Part shown: in pieces, positions 24,081 to 33,437 of the stretch
Numbering within the stretch: position 1 is the first letter of the stretch
Layout of the letters: each line of letters opens with the position of its first letter
Assembly (NCBI RefSeq): GCF_020037025.1
Contig: NZ_JAIQLH010000053.1
Coordinates: forward strand, 18,601 to 82,600
Direction: 5' to 3'
Length of the DNA: 64,000 bases
Origin: Streptomyces huiliensis
GTDB taxonomy: Bacteria > Actinomycetota > Actinomycetes > Streptomycetales > Streptomycetaceae
The notes under the pieces: model-generated
The model's input: the letters and a program-made list of their open reading frames with translations, nothing else
Told to the model about the DNA's origin: nothing
Databases searched by the model: none
Position numbers and translations under genes: made by a program

Positions 24081-26596
24081 ACATGACCTGGCTGCTGCAC
24101 AACCGGCTGGTCCTGCGGACCACGGGAGTCCCCTTCGACGTGCTCGACGACCTGCGGCTGCCGGACACCGCCGCCGCGCTCGAAGCGCTCGGGACCGTCC
24201 GGCGCGCCCTCGAACGGCACCGTGAGGCACTGCTGCGGGAACACTTCCCGGCGGCCGTGCGCTCCCTGTCCGCCGACGACTCGGCCGCCCGGCGCCGCCT
24301 GAGCCGGCAGCGCTCCGCCGTCGGGCGCGGCCGCCCGGCACCGGCCGTCGAGGAGGCCGGGCAGGGCGGGCTGGCCTCGCAACTCCTCTATTGGAACGAG
24401 CTGTTGCGCGAGGAAACCGCGGCGGCCGAGCGCGCCGCGGCACGGCACGCGGCCGAGTTCACCGACTGCCGCGCCCGCCTGCACCGGCGTGCCGCCGACC
24501 CGGCCGTACAGGAAGCGGTCCAGCTGCTCAGCCCCGATTTCCACACGGCGCTGCGACGGTACGCCGAGACCCCGCCGGCCTTCGCGGCGGACGGCTCCGG
24601 CGGGCGCGACGCCCGGAGGGTCGAGCTCCGTCTGGCCACCTATCTGCAGCGGCTGGCCGCCAAGAACGAGACCAACGGACGCTACGGCCCGGTCGACTAC
24701 GGGCGGCTGCTGCCGGAGGCGGCGCCACCGCTGCTCATCCGGCGGGCCGCCGAACCGGGTCGCGTCACCGTCTTCTCCACCGCCCGGCTGGCCGGCGCGG
24801 TCGCCATGGCCGTGCGGGCGGACCCGCGGATGCGGCGGCACCTGCGGCCCCGCCGGTCGGTCACGCACCGGTTCACCGGTGACCAGGCGGTCAGCACCGT
24901 CACCGGCCGCACTCTGTCCCTCTCCGGCCCTGACGCCCGGCTGGTCGCCCTCTGCCACGGTGACCTGACGTGCGAGCGACTCGCCGAGAAGCTCGGCGAA
25001 CCCTGGGCCCGGACCGCCGACCGGGTCGAGGCCCTCGTGGGGCGCGGGCTGCTGGCCGTCGCGCCGATGTTCCCGCCCGACACCGCGTACCCGCTGGCCG
25101 CCATCGCCGGCCGGTTGTCCACGCTGCCCGCCGACGACGACGCCGTACGCGCATGGCGGAAGTCCGTCGGGCGGCTGGAGACCCTGGTGGCGCGGAGCGG
25201 CGTGTCCTCCGGCGAGCCGGACGCCCGGGCGCGGAGTGAACTCGCGGCGCGGTACGAGGAGTTGTCCGGGCAGTCCGCGCGCCGAGGGGCGGGCCGGGCG
25301 TACGCGGACCGCGCGCTGGTCTTCGAGGAGGCACGCGGCCGGCTGGACCGCTTCGAACTGGGCGCCGCTCCGACCCGGGCCCTCGGCGACGGGCTGCTGC
25401 CGGTGCTGGACCTGTGGCGGACCGCCGCTCTGCTGCGCCGCTGCGATCACCAACGCCGGTGCGGGCAGCTGCTGGAGTCCCTCGGTACGGACCGCCTCCC
25501 GCTGCTGGCCTATCTGCGCGCGGCGGCCGGCCGGCGGGAGCTTCCCGCCGATGAGCCGCCTCCCACGGCCCTCCTGGACGACCGGTTGCGCGGGCTGCTC
25601 GCCGGCCGCGAGGACGACCGCCAGGTGGAGCTGGGCGCCGCCGACGTGGCGGCCATCGCGGCCGACGCCCGGGAAGCCGCCGCCCGCTCCGACCGTCGGG
25701 GCGCCGCGCTGCCGTCCTTCACCTCCGTCGACGTCCTGCTCGCGGCATCCGACGAGGCCTCCATGGCCCGCGGCGCGCACACGCTCGTCGTGGGTGAGGG
25801 GCATGCGCCGCCGCTGCTGTCCGTCTTCCCCACCGACCACTTCCGCCGCGAGCGGGAGGGCGGCGAGGATCCCATCGCGGCGCTTCTGCGCACGACCTGG
25901 TCGGACGCCGGGGTGCGGGTGGGACAGGTGGTGATCGCTAGGGACACCAAGATCTTCGCGTACCGGCTGGCCGACGTGCTGGTGGAACTGCGCCCGCACC
26001 TGGAGCGGGCGGACCTCGCCGTTCCCGCGGCGCACCTGGAGGTCCGGCGCACCTCCGAAGGCTGCCTGCTGCACGACTCGGACGGGGTGCTGTTGCTGCA
26101 CCCGCAGTTGCGGCGCGGTCCCGGCTTCGACCCGCTGTCCCCGCTCACCCTTCCCGCCGTGGAGGACCATCCGCTGGTGCTCGGCGGCCACACCCCCCGG
26201 CTGACCATCGGGGGCGTCGTCTACCAGCGGGAACGATGGCAGACGGCCGGCCTGCCCTGGGACGCCTCGCTGAGCGGCTTCGGGCTGCTGCGGGCCGCGC
26301 ACGAGTGGCGCGGCCGCAACCGCATGCCCGAGTACGTGTACTACCGCGTCCCGGAGGAACCCAAGCCCCTGCTGCTGGACTTCACCAGCCGGCACCTGGT
26401 CGAGGTCTTCCACCGCCACGCCGCACGTACCGCCGGGCCGGTGACGCTCACCGAGATGCTTCCCGGTCCGTCGGACCTGTGGCTGCGGTCCCCCGCGGGC
26501 CGGCACACCTTCGAGCTCCGCGTCTTCGCCGTGCACGGCGGGGGCTCGGACGCCGCGGCCGGCGGCTGGGGGATCCACCGCACGCCGGGCGGCTGA
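24077..26596 (+). CDS. LanB-like (PEARL-type) protein F
   Basis: An 839-aa LanB glutamylation-domain homologue. It starts NMTWLLHNRLVLRTTGVPFD and has LAAKNETNGRYGPVDYGRL (about residues 195-206; the usual S-F-F before G-P is G-R-Y), YADRALVFEEARG and PEYVYYRVPEEPKPLLLDF. It closes with LTEMLPGPSDLWLRSPAG. The region corresponding to the basic HRR-x-H-K block reads ARDTKIFAYRLADV and is less basic than in its sisters, suggesting another tRNA partner. GTG 24077 overlaps the TldE stop; ATG 24083 is a possible alternative. No elimination domain. Confidence 0.87.
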   Translation: MNMTWLLHNRLVLRTTGVPFDVLDDLRLPDTAAALEALGTVRRALERHREALLREHFPAAVRSLSADDSAARRRLSRQRSAVGRGRPAPAVEEAGQGGLASQLLYWNELLREETAAAERAAARHAAEFTDCRARLHRRAADPAVQEAVQLLSPDFHTALRRYAETPPAFAADGSGGRDARRVELRLATYLQRLAAKNETNGRYGPVDYGRLLPEAAPPLLIRRAAEPGRVTVFSTARLAGAVAMAVRADPRMRRHLRPRRSVTHRFTGDQAVSTVTGRTLSLSGPDARLVALCHGDLTCERLAEKLGEPWARTADRVEALVGRGLLAVAPMFPPDTAYPLAAIAGRLSTLPADDDAVRAWRKSVGRLETLVARSGVSSGEPDARARSELAARYEELSGQSARRGAGRAYADRALVFEEARGRLDRFELGAAPTRALGDGLLPVLDLWRTAALLRRCDHQRRCGQLLESLGTDRLPLLAYLRAAAGRRELPADEPPPTALLDDRLRGLLAGREDDRQVELGAADVAAIAADAREAAARSDRRGAALPSFTSVDVLLAASDEASMARGAHTLVVGEGHAPPLLSVFPTDHFRREREGGEDPIAALLRTTWSDAGVRVGQVVIARDTKIFAYRLADVLVELRPHLERADLAVPAAHLEVRRTSEGCLLHDSDGVLLLHPQLRRGPGFDPLSPLTLPAVEDHPLVLGGHTPRLTIGGVVYQRERWQTAGLPWDASLSGFGLLRAAHEWRGRNRMPEYVYYRVPEEPKPLLLDFTSRHLVEVFHRHAARTAGPVTLTEMLPGPSDLWLRSPAGRHTFELRVFAVHGGGSDAAAGGWGIHRTPGG

Positions 26597-26720
26597 TCAC
26601 CCGGAGCCGGTCCGCGAGCACCGGCGGCCTGCCGTACGACGACGCGGTGACCGGCCGGCCGGAACCTCACTCGCCCCGTGCGAGCACCGCTCGTCCCCCG
26701 ACTCGCGCCAGGAGGCATCC

Positions 26721-27776
26721 GTGAACCTGTCCGTCGCCGTACTCGCCCAGGTGCCCGCCGAGGCGGCCTGCCTGCGCGTGACGCTCCCCCGGTCGGCACG
26801 GCTGGGCGATGTCACCGTCTTCTCGCTCGGCGCCGGGCCGGAAGTGGCCGCGGTGGCCGGGGAGCACAGCACGCGGGTCGTCGACGTGCCCTGGGCGGAC
26901 CACTACGGACAGGCCCTCTCGGACGTCCTCGCCGCCCTCTCCGGTACCCGGCTGCTGGTCTTCGCCGACGAGGAGCCGTCCGTGTCCGAACAGCAGCCGG
27001 GGCCGGCCTCGCAGGAGTGGACCGGGCGACCGGCCGCGGTCGGGATCGTCCACCGCACCTCCGGCACCGACCACTACCAGGAGGAGCGCGAGATCCGGCT
27101 GGCGCCGTCCGGTGACGTCCTGTCCTTCACGGATCGCGTGTACCGCAAGGCGGTCGCCGGCGGTCGGGAGCTCGACCCCGACCGGGCCCCGCTGTCCCCC
27201 TTCACCCTCGTCCACCATCCGGCCCGCTGGGAGGGCCTGGCGGTGCAGCGCGTCCGGCGCACGATCCGGGTGGTCGAAGCCGGGCTGGCCGAGGAACCGG
27301 ACCGGCTCGACTACCGGTTCAGGCTCTTCCGTGCCCACTGCTCGCTGCACGACTGGGCGAACGTGGTCAGGACCGCCGAGCACTGGGCGGACCTCGCCCC
27401 CGCCGACGACGCCAACCGGCCGGTCGTCTCCTACTACCTCGCCTGCGCCGCCGTGGCCGGCCGGAACCCGGACGCCGCCCGCCGCCACGTCGGCGACGCC
27501 CTCGACCGCGCCGGGACGTTCGCGGACGCCTGGTACCTGCGGGGCGAACTCCTGATGCAGAGCGGCGACGCGGCCGGCGCCGAGCAGGCCTTCCGCACGG
27601 CGGCCGGACTGGGCACCCGCGCGCACCCGGTGGCGGTCGAGGACCTGAGCCTGGCCACCTGGCGCCCCCGCCTCGCCCTCGCCGCCCTCGCCCGGAAGGC
27701 GGGCCGCGAGGCCGAGGCCCGCGCTTGGAAGGCGGAAGCGGCGGGGCTGCGGCATCGGGGGGCGGGGCCCCGCTGA
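26721..27776 (+). CDS. GT2-like N-terminus fused to TPR repeats
   Basis: A 351-aa protein. The first ~110 residues follow the layout of SunS-type family-2 glycosyltransferases (VVDVPWADHYGQALSDVLAA then LLVFADEEPSV), where active enzymes have DxD-type acidic residues. Here the catalytic pattern is weak. The C-terminal ~170 residues are TPR-like (YRFRLFRAHCSLHDWANVVR; GDAAGAEQAFRTAAGLG). It may glycosylate a peptide or product, or act as a binding scaffold. AGGAGG precedes GTG 26721 by 5 nt, an RBS like that of the precursor gene. The 124-bp gap after PEARL F is wider than other gaps in the operon, so its membership is probable rather than certain. Confidence 0.6.
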   Translation: MNLSVAVLAQVPAEAACLRVTLPRSARLGDVTVFSLGAGPEVAAVAGEHSTRVVDVPWADHYGQALSDVLAALSGTRLLVFADEEPSVSEQQPGPASQEWTGRPAAVGIVHRTSGTDHYQEEREIRLAPSGDVLSFTDRVYRKAVAGGRELDPDRAPLSPFTLVHHPARWEGLAVQRVRRTIRVVEAGLAEEPDRLDYRFRLFRAHCSLHDWANVVRTAEHWADLAPADDANRPVVSYYLACAAVAGRNPDAARRHVGDALDRAGTFADAWYLRGELLMQSGDAAGAEQAFRTAAGLGTRAHPVAVEDLSLATWRPRLALAALARKAGREAEARAWKAEAAGLRHRGAGPR

Positions 27777-27829
27777 CGGGTCGCGGGACATGGTGGCGCC
27801 CCGAGCTCCTTGAGCGTCCGTGTACTGAA

Positions 27830-28630
27830 CTAAATGCGCGAGTTACGCACCGACTGCCACACGTCTCCGGCCAGCGCCCGCACCGAACGAGGGACCGAGA
27901 TGCCCTCGTGTTCGCGGTACAGCATCCAGTTGTAGCGGACGAGGGAGGCCTTGTTCGAGGACAGCGACCCTGGCCGGCCGGCCCGGTACACGGCCAGTGG
28001 CTCGGTCAGTCCCCGGGCTTCGAAGCCGTCTCGGAGGATGCTCAGCCACAGGGCGTAGTCCTGGCGTTTCGGCATTTCCGGCATGAGCCGCGTGCCGAGG
28101 ACCGTGCGGTCGTACATGGCCGTCAAGGCGCCGATGTAGTCGCGGCGGAGCAGCGTGCGGTAGTCCACGCGCGGCCGGGCCGGCACCACCCGCCCGTTGG
28201 GAACGAAGTCCGCGGCCTCACCGGCGTAGTCGGCGTCCATCTTGTAGTAGGACGTGTACGTCAGCGGCGCGTCGTCGGCCTTCGCGAAGGCGAGCTGGCG
28301 CTCCAGCTTCTCGGGCAGCCACATGTCGTCGGAGTCGAGGAAGGCGACGTAGTCGCCCCTGGCCCGCTCCATGGCGAGGTTGCGGGCGCGGCCTGCGCCG
28401 CCCTGCTCCGGTGCCGCCTTCGCCAGGACGCGTTCGTCCTGGCGGGCGAGGTCGCGCAGCAGGTCCATCGAGTCGTCCGTGGACGCGTCGTCGGTGATCA
28501 GCAGTTCGAGATCGGTGTGGGTCTGCGCCAGCACCGACCGGACTGCGGGGCCGAGCGTGGCCGCCGCGTTGTGTACCGGCATCACCACAGAAACCAGGGG
28601 CACGGAGATGTTCCTTGGGGTCGTCGTCAT
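27830..28630 (-). CDS. Family 2 glycosyltransferase
   Basis: A 266-aa GT-A fold glycosyltransferase. It opens LVSVVMPVHNAAATLGPAVR, with the nucleotide-binding LLITDDASTDDS and the DxD motif in YVAFLDSDDMWLPEKLERQL (about residues 93-112), then the QDYALWLSILRDG acceptor-side segment. It transfers a sugar from a nucleotide sugar, probably to a cell-surface glycan; the substrate is unknown. It converges on the end of the pearlin operon with 53 bp between the stops and is transcribed away from it, so I do not count it as part of the pathway. Confidence 0.9.
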   Translation of the reverse strand: MTTTPRNISVPLVSVVMPVHNAAATLGPAVRSVLAQTHTDLELLITDDASTDDSMDLLRDLARQDERVLAKAAPEQGGAGRARNLAMERARGDYVAFLDSDDMWLPEKLERQLAFAKADDAPLTYTSYYKMDADYAGEAADFVPNGRVVPARPRVDYRTLLRRDYIGALTAMYDRTVLGTRLMPEMPKRQDYALWLSILRDGFEARGLTEPLAVYRAGRPGSLSSNKASLVRYNWMLYREHEGISVPRSVRALAGDVWQSVRNSRI

Positions 28631-28684
28631 GGTTGTCGTCGCCCGCCAAGGCTACGTGGCGGGCCGATGTCCGTGGAGGGTCGG

Positions 28685-29221
28685 TCAGCTCCTGCGGCGG
28701 GCGTGCATGAGGAGGGCGGCGATGGTGGCCCCGTAGAGGATACGTCCGTCCATCGCGGCATCGACCGCTTCATCCACGGGCCACCACTCCACGGTAAGGC
28801 CGGTCTCCGTCGGAGTGAGCGCCTGGGCGCCGAGGGTGAGGCCGGTGGCTGTGTAGAGGTGGAGGCGGGCCACGTTGTGGGTCATCAGCGCCATCTCAGC
28901 GAGGGGGCGCCAGGTGGTGGCGGTGACGCCGGCTTCCTCGGCGAGTTCGCGGCGTGCGGCTTCCTCGGGGGTTTCACCGGGGTCGATGGCGCCGGCGGGG
29001 ACGGTCAGTACGGTGCCGTGGACGTAGGTGGGCTGCCGGACGAGCGCGATACGCCCTTGGTCGTCCTCGGCCACGGTGGCGGCCCCGTCGGGCACCTCGA
29101 CCACGTGAAAGGTGTCACGGGCGCCGTCGGGCCGGACGACGGCGTCCTCGTGGACGCGGAGCCGGCCGTGTTCGAGGACGGTGGTCCGGGAGGCCTGTGA
29201 CCATGCGGGGATCGCCGTCAA
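28685..29221 (-). CDS. Nudix hydrolase (ADP-ribose pyrophosphatase-like)
   Basis: A 178-aa Nudix protein with a complete box GAIDPGETPEEAARRELAEE (residues 77-96, continuing AGV), so it should cleave a nucleoside diphosphate linked to X; the substrate is not determined. The best start is an unusual TTG at 29221. GAGGAG lies 6 nt upstream, and no in-frame ATG/GTG gives a full-length N-terminal strand. It follows the other Nudix gene by 13 bp on the same strand, so the two form an operon. Confidence 0.88.
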   Translation of the reverse strand: MTAIPAWSQASRTTVLEHGRLRVHEDAVVRPDGARDTFHVVEVPDGAATVAEDDQGRIALVRQPTYVHGTVLTVPAGAIDPGETPEEAARRELAEEAGVTATTWRPLAEMALMTHNVARLHLYTATGLTLGAQALTPTETGLTVEWWPVDEAVDAAMDGRILYGATIAALLMHARRRS

Positions 29222-29234
29222 GATGGTCTCCTCG

Positions 29235-29651
29235 TCAACGGGATCGCTGCCCGTACCAGGTGGCGATGGACCTCTTGTAGCCGTCGGGCATGTTCAGCCC
29301 CGGCACTTCGTCGGCCGCGAACAGGCCGACCTCCTTGTGCTCGTGGCTGACGACCGGCTTGGCGTCCGGGGTGAGTACCGTGCAGCCGTAGGTGATGATG
29401 ACGACGCGGCGGCCGGGGATCGGCTCGTAGAGCCATACGCCACCGTCGATGAGCGGGCCGGCGGCCACCCGCCAGCGGGCCTCCTCCCACAGTTCCCGCT
29501 CGACGGTGGCCTCCGGGGTCCGGTCGCCCGGCTCCAAGCGGCCCCCGGGCAGCTCCCACTCGTCCCGTTCGTTGCGCAGCAGCAGGACGCGCTGCCGGCT
29601 GCCGAGGGCGACGGCTTTGACGGAGACGGGCCAGGTCGGGAGCGTGGTCAT
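29235..29651 (-). CDS. Nudix hydrolase
   Basis: A 138-aa small Nudix protein with the box GGRLEPGDRTPEATVERELW (residues 36-55, then EEARW). The open frame runs on to 29933, but the upstream part is arginine-rich and unlike coding sequence. ATG 29651 gives MTTLPTWPVSVKAVALG, a normal first strand. It is first in a two-gene Nudix operon. Substrate unknown; the short architecture resembles MutT-like or housecleaning pyrophosphatases. Confidence 0.85.
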   Translation of the reverse strand: MTTLPTWPVSVKAVALGSRQRVLLLRNERDEWELPGGRLEPGDRTPEATVERELWEEARWRVAAGPLIDGGVWLYEPIPGRRVVIITYGCTVLTPDAKPVVSHEHKEVGLFAADEVPGLNMPDGYKRSIATWYGQRSR

Positions 29652-29961
29652 CGGTCCTGCCCTTCGGGGAGCATCGCCGGTCGACGAACACGCGGAAGGT
29701 AGCACGCCGCACGTCGCACGCCAACGCTGCGGATCCGTACAACTGGGCAGTGCCTGGTGGCTTTTTGACGAGGTAGCGGAGCCGGTTTGTCCACGCCGTA
29801 GGCAGTTGGCCTTCTGGTCGTCCGGTCCGGCGATCGTCGCCTTGACGGAGCGTCGTCGCGGGCGGGTGCGGTTGGCGCGGTCGGAGTAGGCGTTGTCGCC
29901 GTGGGCCCGGTCCGGGCGGGTGCACGGACGCACCGTCCCGGACCGGTCCAGGTGCAGAGCG

Positions 29962-31008
29962 TCAGCGCCTCGCCTGGCGAGCGCCGGTGATCGCTCCGTC
30001 GCGGTAGCCGCAGAAGGCCAGCTCCGGCTTGGTGTAGTGGGTCCAGGGGGCGGCGCCTACCCACCCGTCCAGCAGGCGGAACTGCTCCACCGCCTCCGTG
30101 TACCGCTCCTGCTTCGTCAGGAGGTACGCCAGGAGGTGACGGGCGTCGGCCAGCCACGGGTGGTCGGGGCGGCAGGCCGCCACGTCCATCAGCGTGGCGT
30201 TGATCATGGTGGTGAGGTGGACCGAGCGGTAGGCGACGTCCGGGGCGTCGTCGTCCAGGTGGTGGTACCAGTACTGCAGCGGGAGCATGGTCATCAGGTT
30301 GCCGGGCGGAGCCGTGCGGGCCGCCGTCCACGCGAACTCCAGGGCGAGTTCCTCGGATCCGCACCATCGCGGGAACCAGTACGACAGCGCGCCCGAGTGA
30401 GCCCCGTAGTGGTACGGGGCACGAGAGGTGATCTCCGTCCACAGCTTCCGCATCTCCTCGTGCGAGGCACCCGTGCCCTTGTACAGCGGGATCCTGGCGA
30501 CGTACGGGGTCGGGTCCTCGGGCGCGGCCAGGGCGGCGGCCCGGGCGAAGTCCTCCCGTGCCTCCTCCAGCACGCGGTGGAAGCCCATGAACTGCTCGGC
30601 CGTGGTGTCCTTGGCCCAGGCGGTGCCGCGGATCTGCCAGGCCACGGCCACCTTCGCCTCGGCCTTGACGAGCGCCGCGCCCGAGTCGCCGGGGCGGGCG
30701 GCCTCCCAGGCCCGCAGCCAGGCGTCGTCCTTGGCCGCTTCTTCGGCGATGATGCCGGCCAGTGCCGAGCGCCGTTCCCAGTCGGTGCCCGTCGCCTCCA
30801 GCGCCTGGGCGGCGGGCTGCCAGTCGCCCCGCTCCAGGGCCGCCACCACGGCGATGGCCTCGTGATCGGCGAAGGACCGGTCCACGTTCTGCCGTTCCGG
30901 CGGCAGCCAGCCCTCGGCGGCCAGTCGGGCGGCGGACGGCGTGGCGCGGCGCTTCCTCCAGACCCAGATGACGACGGAGACGGCGATGACGATGAGGGAC
31001 AGCAGCAT
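29962..31008 (-). CDS. Membrane-anchored protein of unknown function with helical repeats
   Basis: A 348-aa protein. Residues 1-17 from ATG 31008 (MLLSLIVIAVSVVIWVWRKR) form an N-terminal membrane anchor followed by a basic stop-transfer. The rest is soluble, rich in Trp and helical, with a repeat-like C-terminal part (HLLAYLLTKQERYTEAVEQF). I do not recognise the family. It lies 36 bp behind the M48 metalloprotease gene on the same strand, so the two are probably cotranscribed and may work together at the membrane. A TTG start at 31041 is possible but has no good RBS. Confidence 0.75.
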   Translation of the reverse strand: MLLSLIVIAVSVVIWVWRKRRATPSAARLAAEGWLPPERQNVDRSFADHEAIAVVAALERGDWQPAAQALEATGTDWERRSALAGIIAEEAAKDDAWLRAWEAARPGDSGAALVKAEAKVAVAWQIRGTAWAKDTTAEQFMGFHRVLEEAREDFARAAALAAPEDPTPYVARIPLYKGTGASHEEMRKLWTEITSRAPYHYGAHSGALSYWFPRWCGSEELALEFAWTAARTAPPGNLMTMLPLQYWYHHLDDDAPDVAYRSVHLTTMINATLMDVAACRPDHPWLADARHLLAYLLTKQERYTEAVEQFRLLDGWVGAAPWTHYTKPELAFCGYRDGAITGARQARR

Positions 31009-31044
31009 GCGGGAATGAATCCGATCGGGTGTCGGTGGCAAGGG

Positions 31045-32745
31045 TCAGCAGTGAGGGGCGGCCGGCGAGGACGTGCGCAGGAGGTCGCGCAGCGATGCCG
31101 TGTCGGGGACGTCGTCGACGGCCGGCCGTACGGCCCGCGCCACCGCCTCCTCCGTCGTGTCGCCCGACGGCAGCAGCAGGCGGGCGGGCTCCGACCAGGA
31201 CAGCTCCCACCGGGCCCGTGCCGTTTCGGCCAGGGCCAGTTCGGTGAGATCACGCAGTCCTGCGTACAGCGCCGGGCGCAGGAACTCGCGGGCGGCGCGC
31301 CCCGTCGCCCGGGCCGCCTCCGGGGACTTGGGCAGGTGGCCGGCGATCCGCCACAGCCGCCCGTCGTCGACGGAGTCGAGGAACGCCGTCAGGTCGGCGG
31401 CGGCGTCTCGTTCGCCGGCCGGTGCCTGCGTCACCTCCGCTGCCGCGAGCGCGTCCCGCAGGGGGCGGGCCCCCTCGGCGGTCAGCGCGTACATGGCCCG
31501 GTGCGTCAGCTCCGGCCAGTCCAGCCGTTCCAGGGCCATCGCCTCGGGCGTGAGCACGGCGTTCTCCAGCTCCGCGAGGACGTGCTCGGGCTCGCGGAGC
31601 AGCGCGAGCGCGGGGCGTGCGCCGGCCTCCGCGGCGCGGCGTTCGTCAGGCAGGGCTTCGATCAGGCGGATCCGGTCGGTCAGCGGTGGGTGGGTGTCGT
31701 ACGGGGACGGCTCCGGCGCCGGTGGTTCGCCGCGTAGCGCGGCCAGTTCGTCCTGGCGTCCGGGAGCCGTGAGCAGGTGGCGCAGCCCGCCGAAGACCTC
31801 GCCGCGCGGCGGCAGGAGTCCGGCCCGTACGCCCAGGGTCGCGTAGCGGGACATGTAGAAGTCGTGGGCCGCGTCGAGGACGGCGGTCTCGCGCAGGGCC
31901 GAGGCCGTGGCGTCGCGGCCGGCGATCCGCGCCGCCGCCCGGTCGGCGGCGAGCTCCTGCGCCCGTGCGGCGCCGTGGCTCGCCCGCAGGTAGAACCCGG
32001 CGTAGGCGAGGAAGGGCCGGGCCATCAGGCGGTAGGTGAACCCGGCGCGGCCGGTCTCCGGCTCCGTCTCCTCGCCCGTTCGGCTGTCGTCCCCGCGCCC
32101 CTTGGCGATCGTCTTCTCCCGGCCATCCGGACCCTCGCGGCCCTCATGACCCTCGCGGCGGGTGCGTGCCTTGTCGATCCGCTTGTGCTCCCGCTCCCGG
32201 AACGTCTCCACGGTGCGCAGCAGGCTGTCGCGGCCGCGGTGGGTGATGCCGGCGAGCCGGGTGTCGGTGTTGCCGTAGTGGGCGAGTTCGTGGGCGAGCA
32301 CGGCGTGCAGCTGCGGTTCGGTGAGTCCGGTCAGCAGCGGTGCTCCGATGTAGAGGCGGCGGGTGCCGGGCCGCAGGCCGAGGAACCGGGTGTCCTCACC
32401 GACGCCCGCGTTGGCGTCCCCGGTCAGAAGGATCGCGTCGGGCGCACGGGTGCCGCAGCGCTCGGCCAACGAGCGGACAGTGCACCACAGTTCCGGCTGC
32501 CTGGCTGCCGTGAGGGGCAGTCCGGCGATGTCGGCGTGCCCCGGCCCGCCGAGCGCGAGGGCACCTCGGACGACCGGTATGCCGAGCAGCACGGACAGCC
32601 CGGTCACCGGCGCGGCGACAGCGGCGGGAGCCCACACCCAGGCCGCGGCACACGCGCCGAGGAGCACGCCGAGCAGAGCCGGCGCGAGCAGATGGAACCC
32701 GGCCAGCAGGGCGAGAGCGCGTAGGGCGCGCAGAGAAGTGCCCAC
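31045..32745 (-). CDS. M48-family membrane metalloprotease
   Basis: A 566-aa protein with two or so N-terminal hydrophobic segments (LALLAGFHLLAPALLGVLLG; VTGLSVLLGIPVV) and the zinc motif HELAH at residues 152-156 within QLHAVLAHELAHYGN. Downstream, RAQELAADRAAARIAG supplies the third zinc-ligand Glu region typical of M48/HtpX-like peptidases. It probably cleaves membrane or envelope proteins. Residues ~185-225 are a charged low-complexity insertion (RREGHEGREGPDGREKTIAK). GTG start at 32745. The unknown anchored protein follows on the same strand. Confidence 0.88.
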   Translation of the reverse strand: MGTSLRALRALALLAGFHLLAPALLGVLLGACAAAWVWAPAAVAAPVTGLSVLLGIPVVRGALALGGPGHADIAGLPLTAARQPELWCTVRSLAERCGTRAPDAILLTGDANAGVGEDTRFLGLRPGTRRLYIGAPLLTGLTEPQLHAVLAHELAHYGNTDTRLAGITHRGRDSLLRTVETFREREHKRIDKARTRREGHEGREGPDGREKTIAKGRGDDSRTGEETEPETGRAGFTYRLMARPFLAYAGFYLRASHGAARAQELAADRAAARIAGRDATASALRETAVLDAAHDFYMSRYATLGVRAGLLPPRGEVFGGLRHLLTAPGRQDELAALRGEPPAPEPSPYDTHPPLTDRIRLIEALPDERRAAEAGARPALALLREPEHVLAELENAVLTPEAMALERLDWPELTHRAMYALTAEGARPLRDALAAAEVTQAPAGERDAAADLTAFLDSVDDGRLWRIAGHLPKSPEAARATGRAAREFLRPALYAGLRDLTELALAETARARWELSWSEPARLLLPSGDTTEEAVARAVRPAVDDVPDTASLRDLLRTSSPAAPHC

Positions 32746-33437
32746 TGGGCGGAACCCTCCACAGACGTTCCGGCGAAATCGTTACCAGAGGGATCATATG
32801 TTCGATCAGGTGCCAGGTGGGCGAAATTCCGCGCGGCGCCTATTTGCCCCGTTCCCCGGCCTCTCCCTGTGGCCGTCCGACGCCGCACTGCGCACCGGTT
32901 CGCGGACTGTCGGCGGTGACGCCGGCGCGCGGTACCGCCCGGCCGCCGGCCCGGCGATAAACCGTGTGCGCCGTGCCCGGCCCCCGGCACCCGAGGGGCT
33001 GCGCCTGGGCGGCTTTGTCGTTAAGTCGCGAGAACGCCTGTAACTCAGCACGGAGAGCTGCTCGTCGGGGAGAGTGACGGCAATGAAGGATGACCGCGAG
33101 GCGATTCGGATCGGTGTCGCACGCAGGCCTACCGGTGCCGAGTACCCAGGCTGCGGAAGGCGGTCAAAGCGGATTCGTGGTTCCTACGTGCGGTTGCCTG
33201 CTGATTTACCCAGCGCCGTGAGGCGTGTGGCCCTCCGCCTGCGGGCCCCGCCGGTTCGCCAGCGCTGACGCCTCCTGCCGACGGCAGACCTTCGCTGGGC
33301 AGGTTCACGGGCCGACCCGCCGCTACGGTGACGCTTGGTCCCAGCAGAAGTTGAGCCGAGTCAAATTTCACCACCATTCACATGCTTTTCGTTACGGCGT
33401 GATGCTGAAACCACCGTCAGGTGTTCTCACTTGAGAC
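32746..33437. other. Intergenic stretch without a convincing gene
   Basis: Short open frames occur on both strands here, none with a family match, a good RBS and protein-like composition together. Lower-GC patches near 33360-33400 (TCAAATTTCACCACC) suggest it is non-coding. No strong hairpin was noted. Confidence 0.5.

Noticed and set aside
3131..26596. Calling the locus a lanthipeptide or thiopeptide cluster because of the LanB homologues.
   Set aside because: No cyclase, no elimination domain and no YcaO gene is visible, and the only precursor candidate lacks Ser and Cys.
27830..28630. Including the GT2 gene in the ligase pathway.
   Set aside because: It is convergent, with its own direction and no coupling to the operon, and resembles ordinary surface-glycan enzymes.
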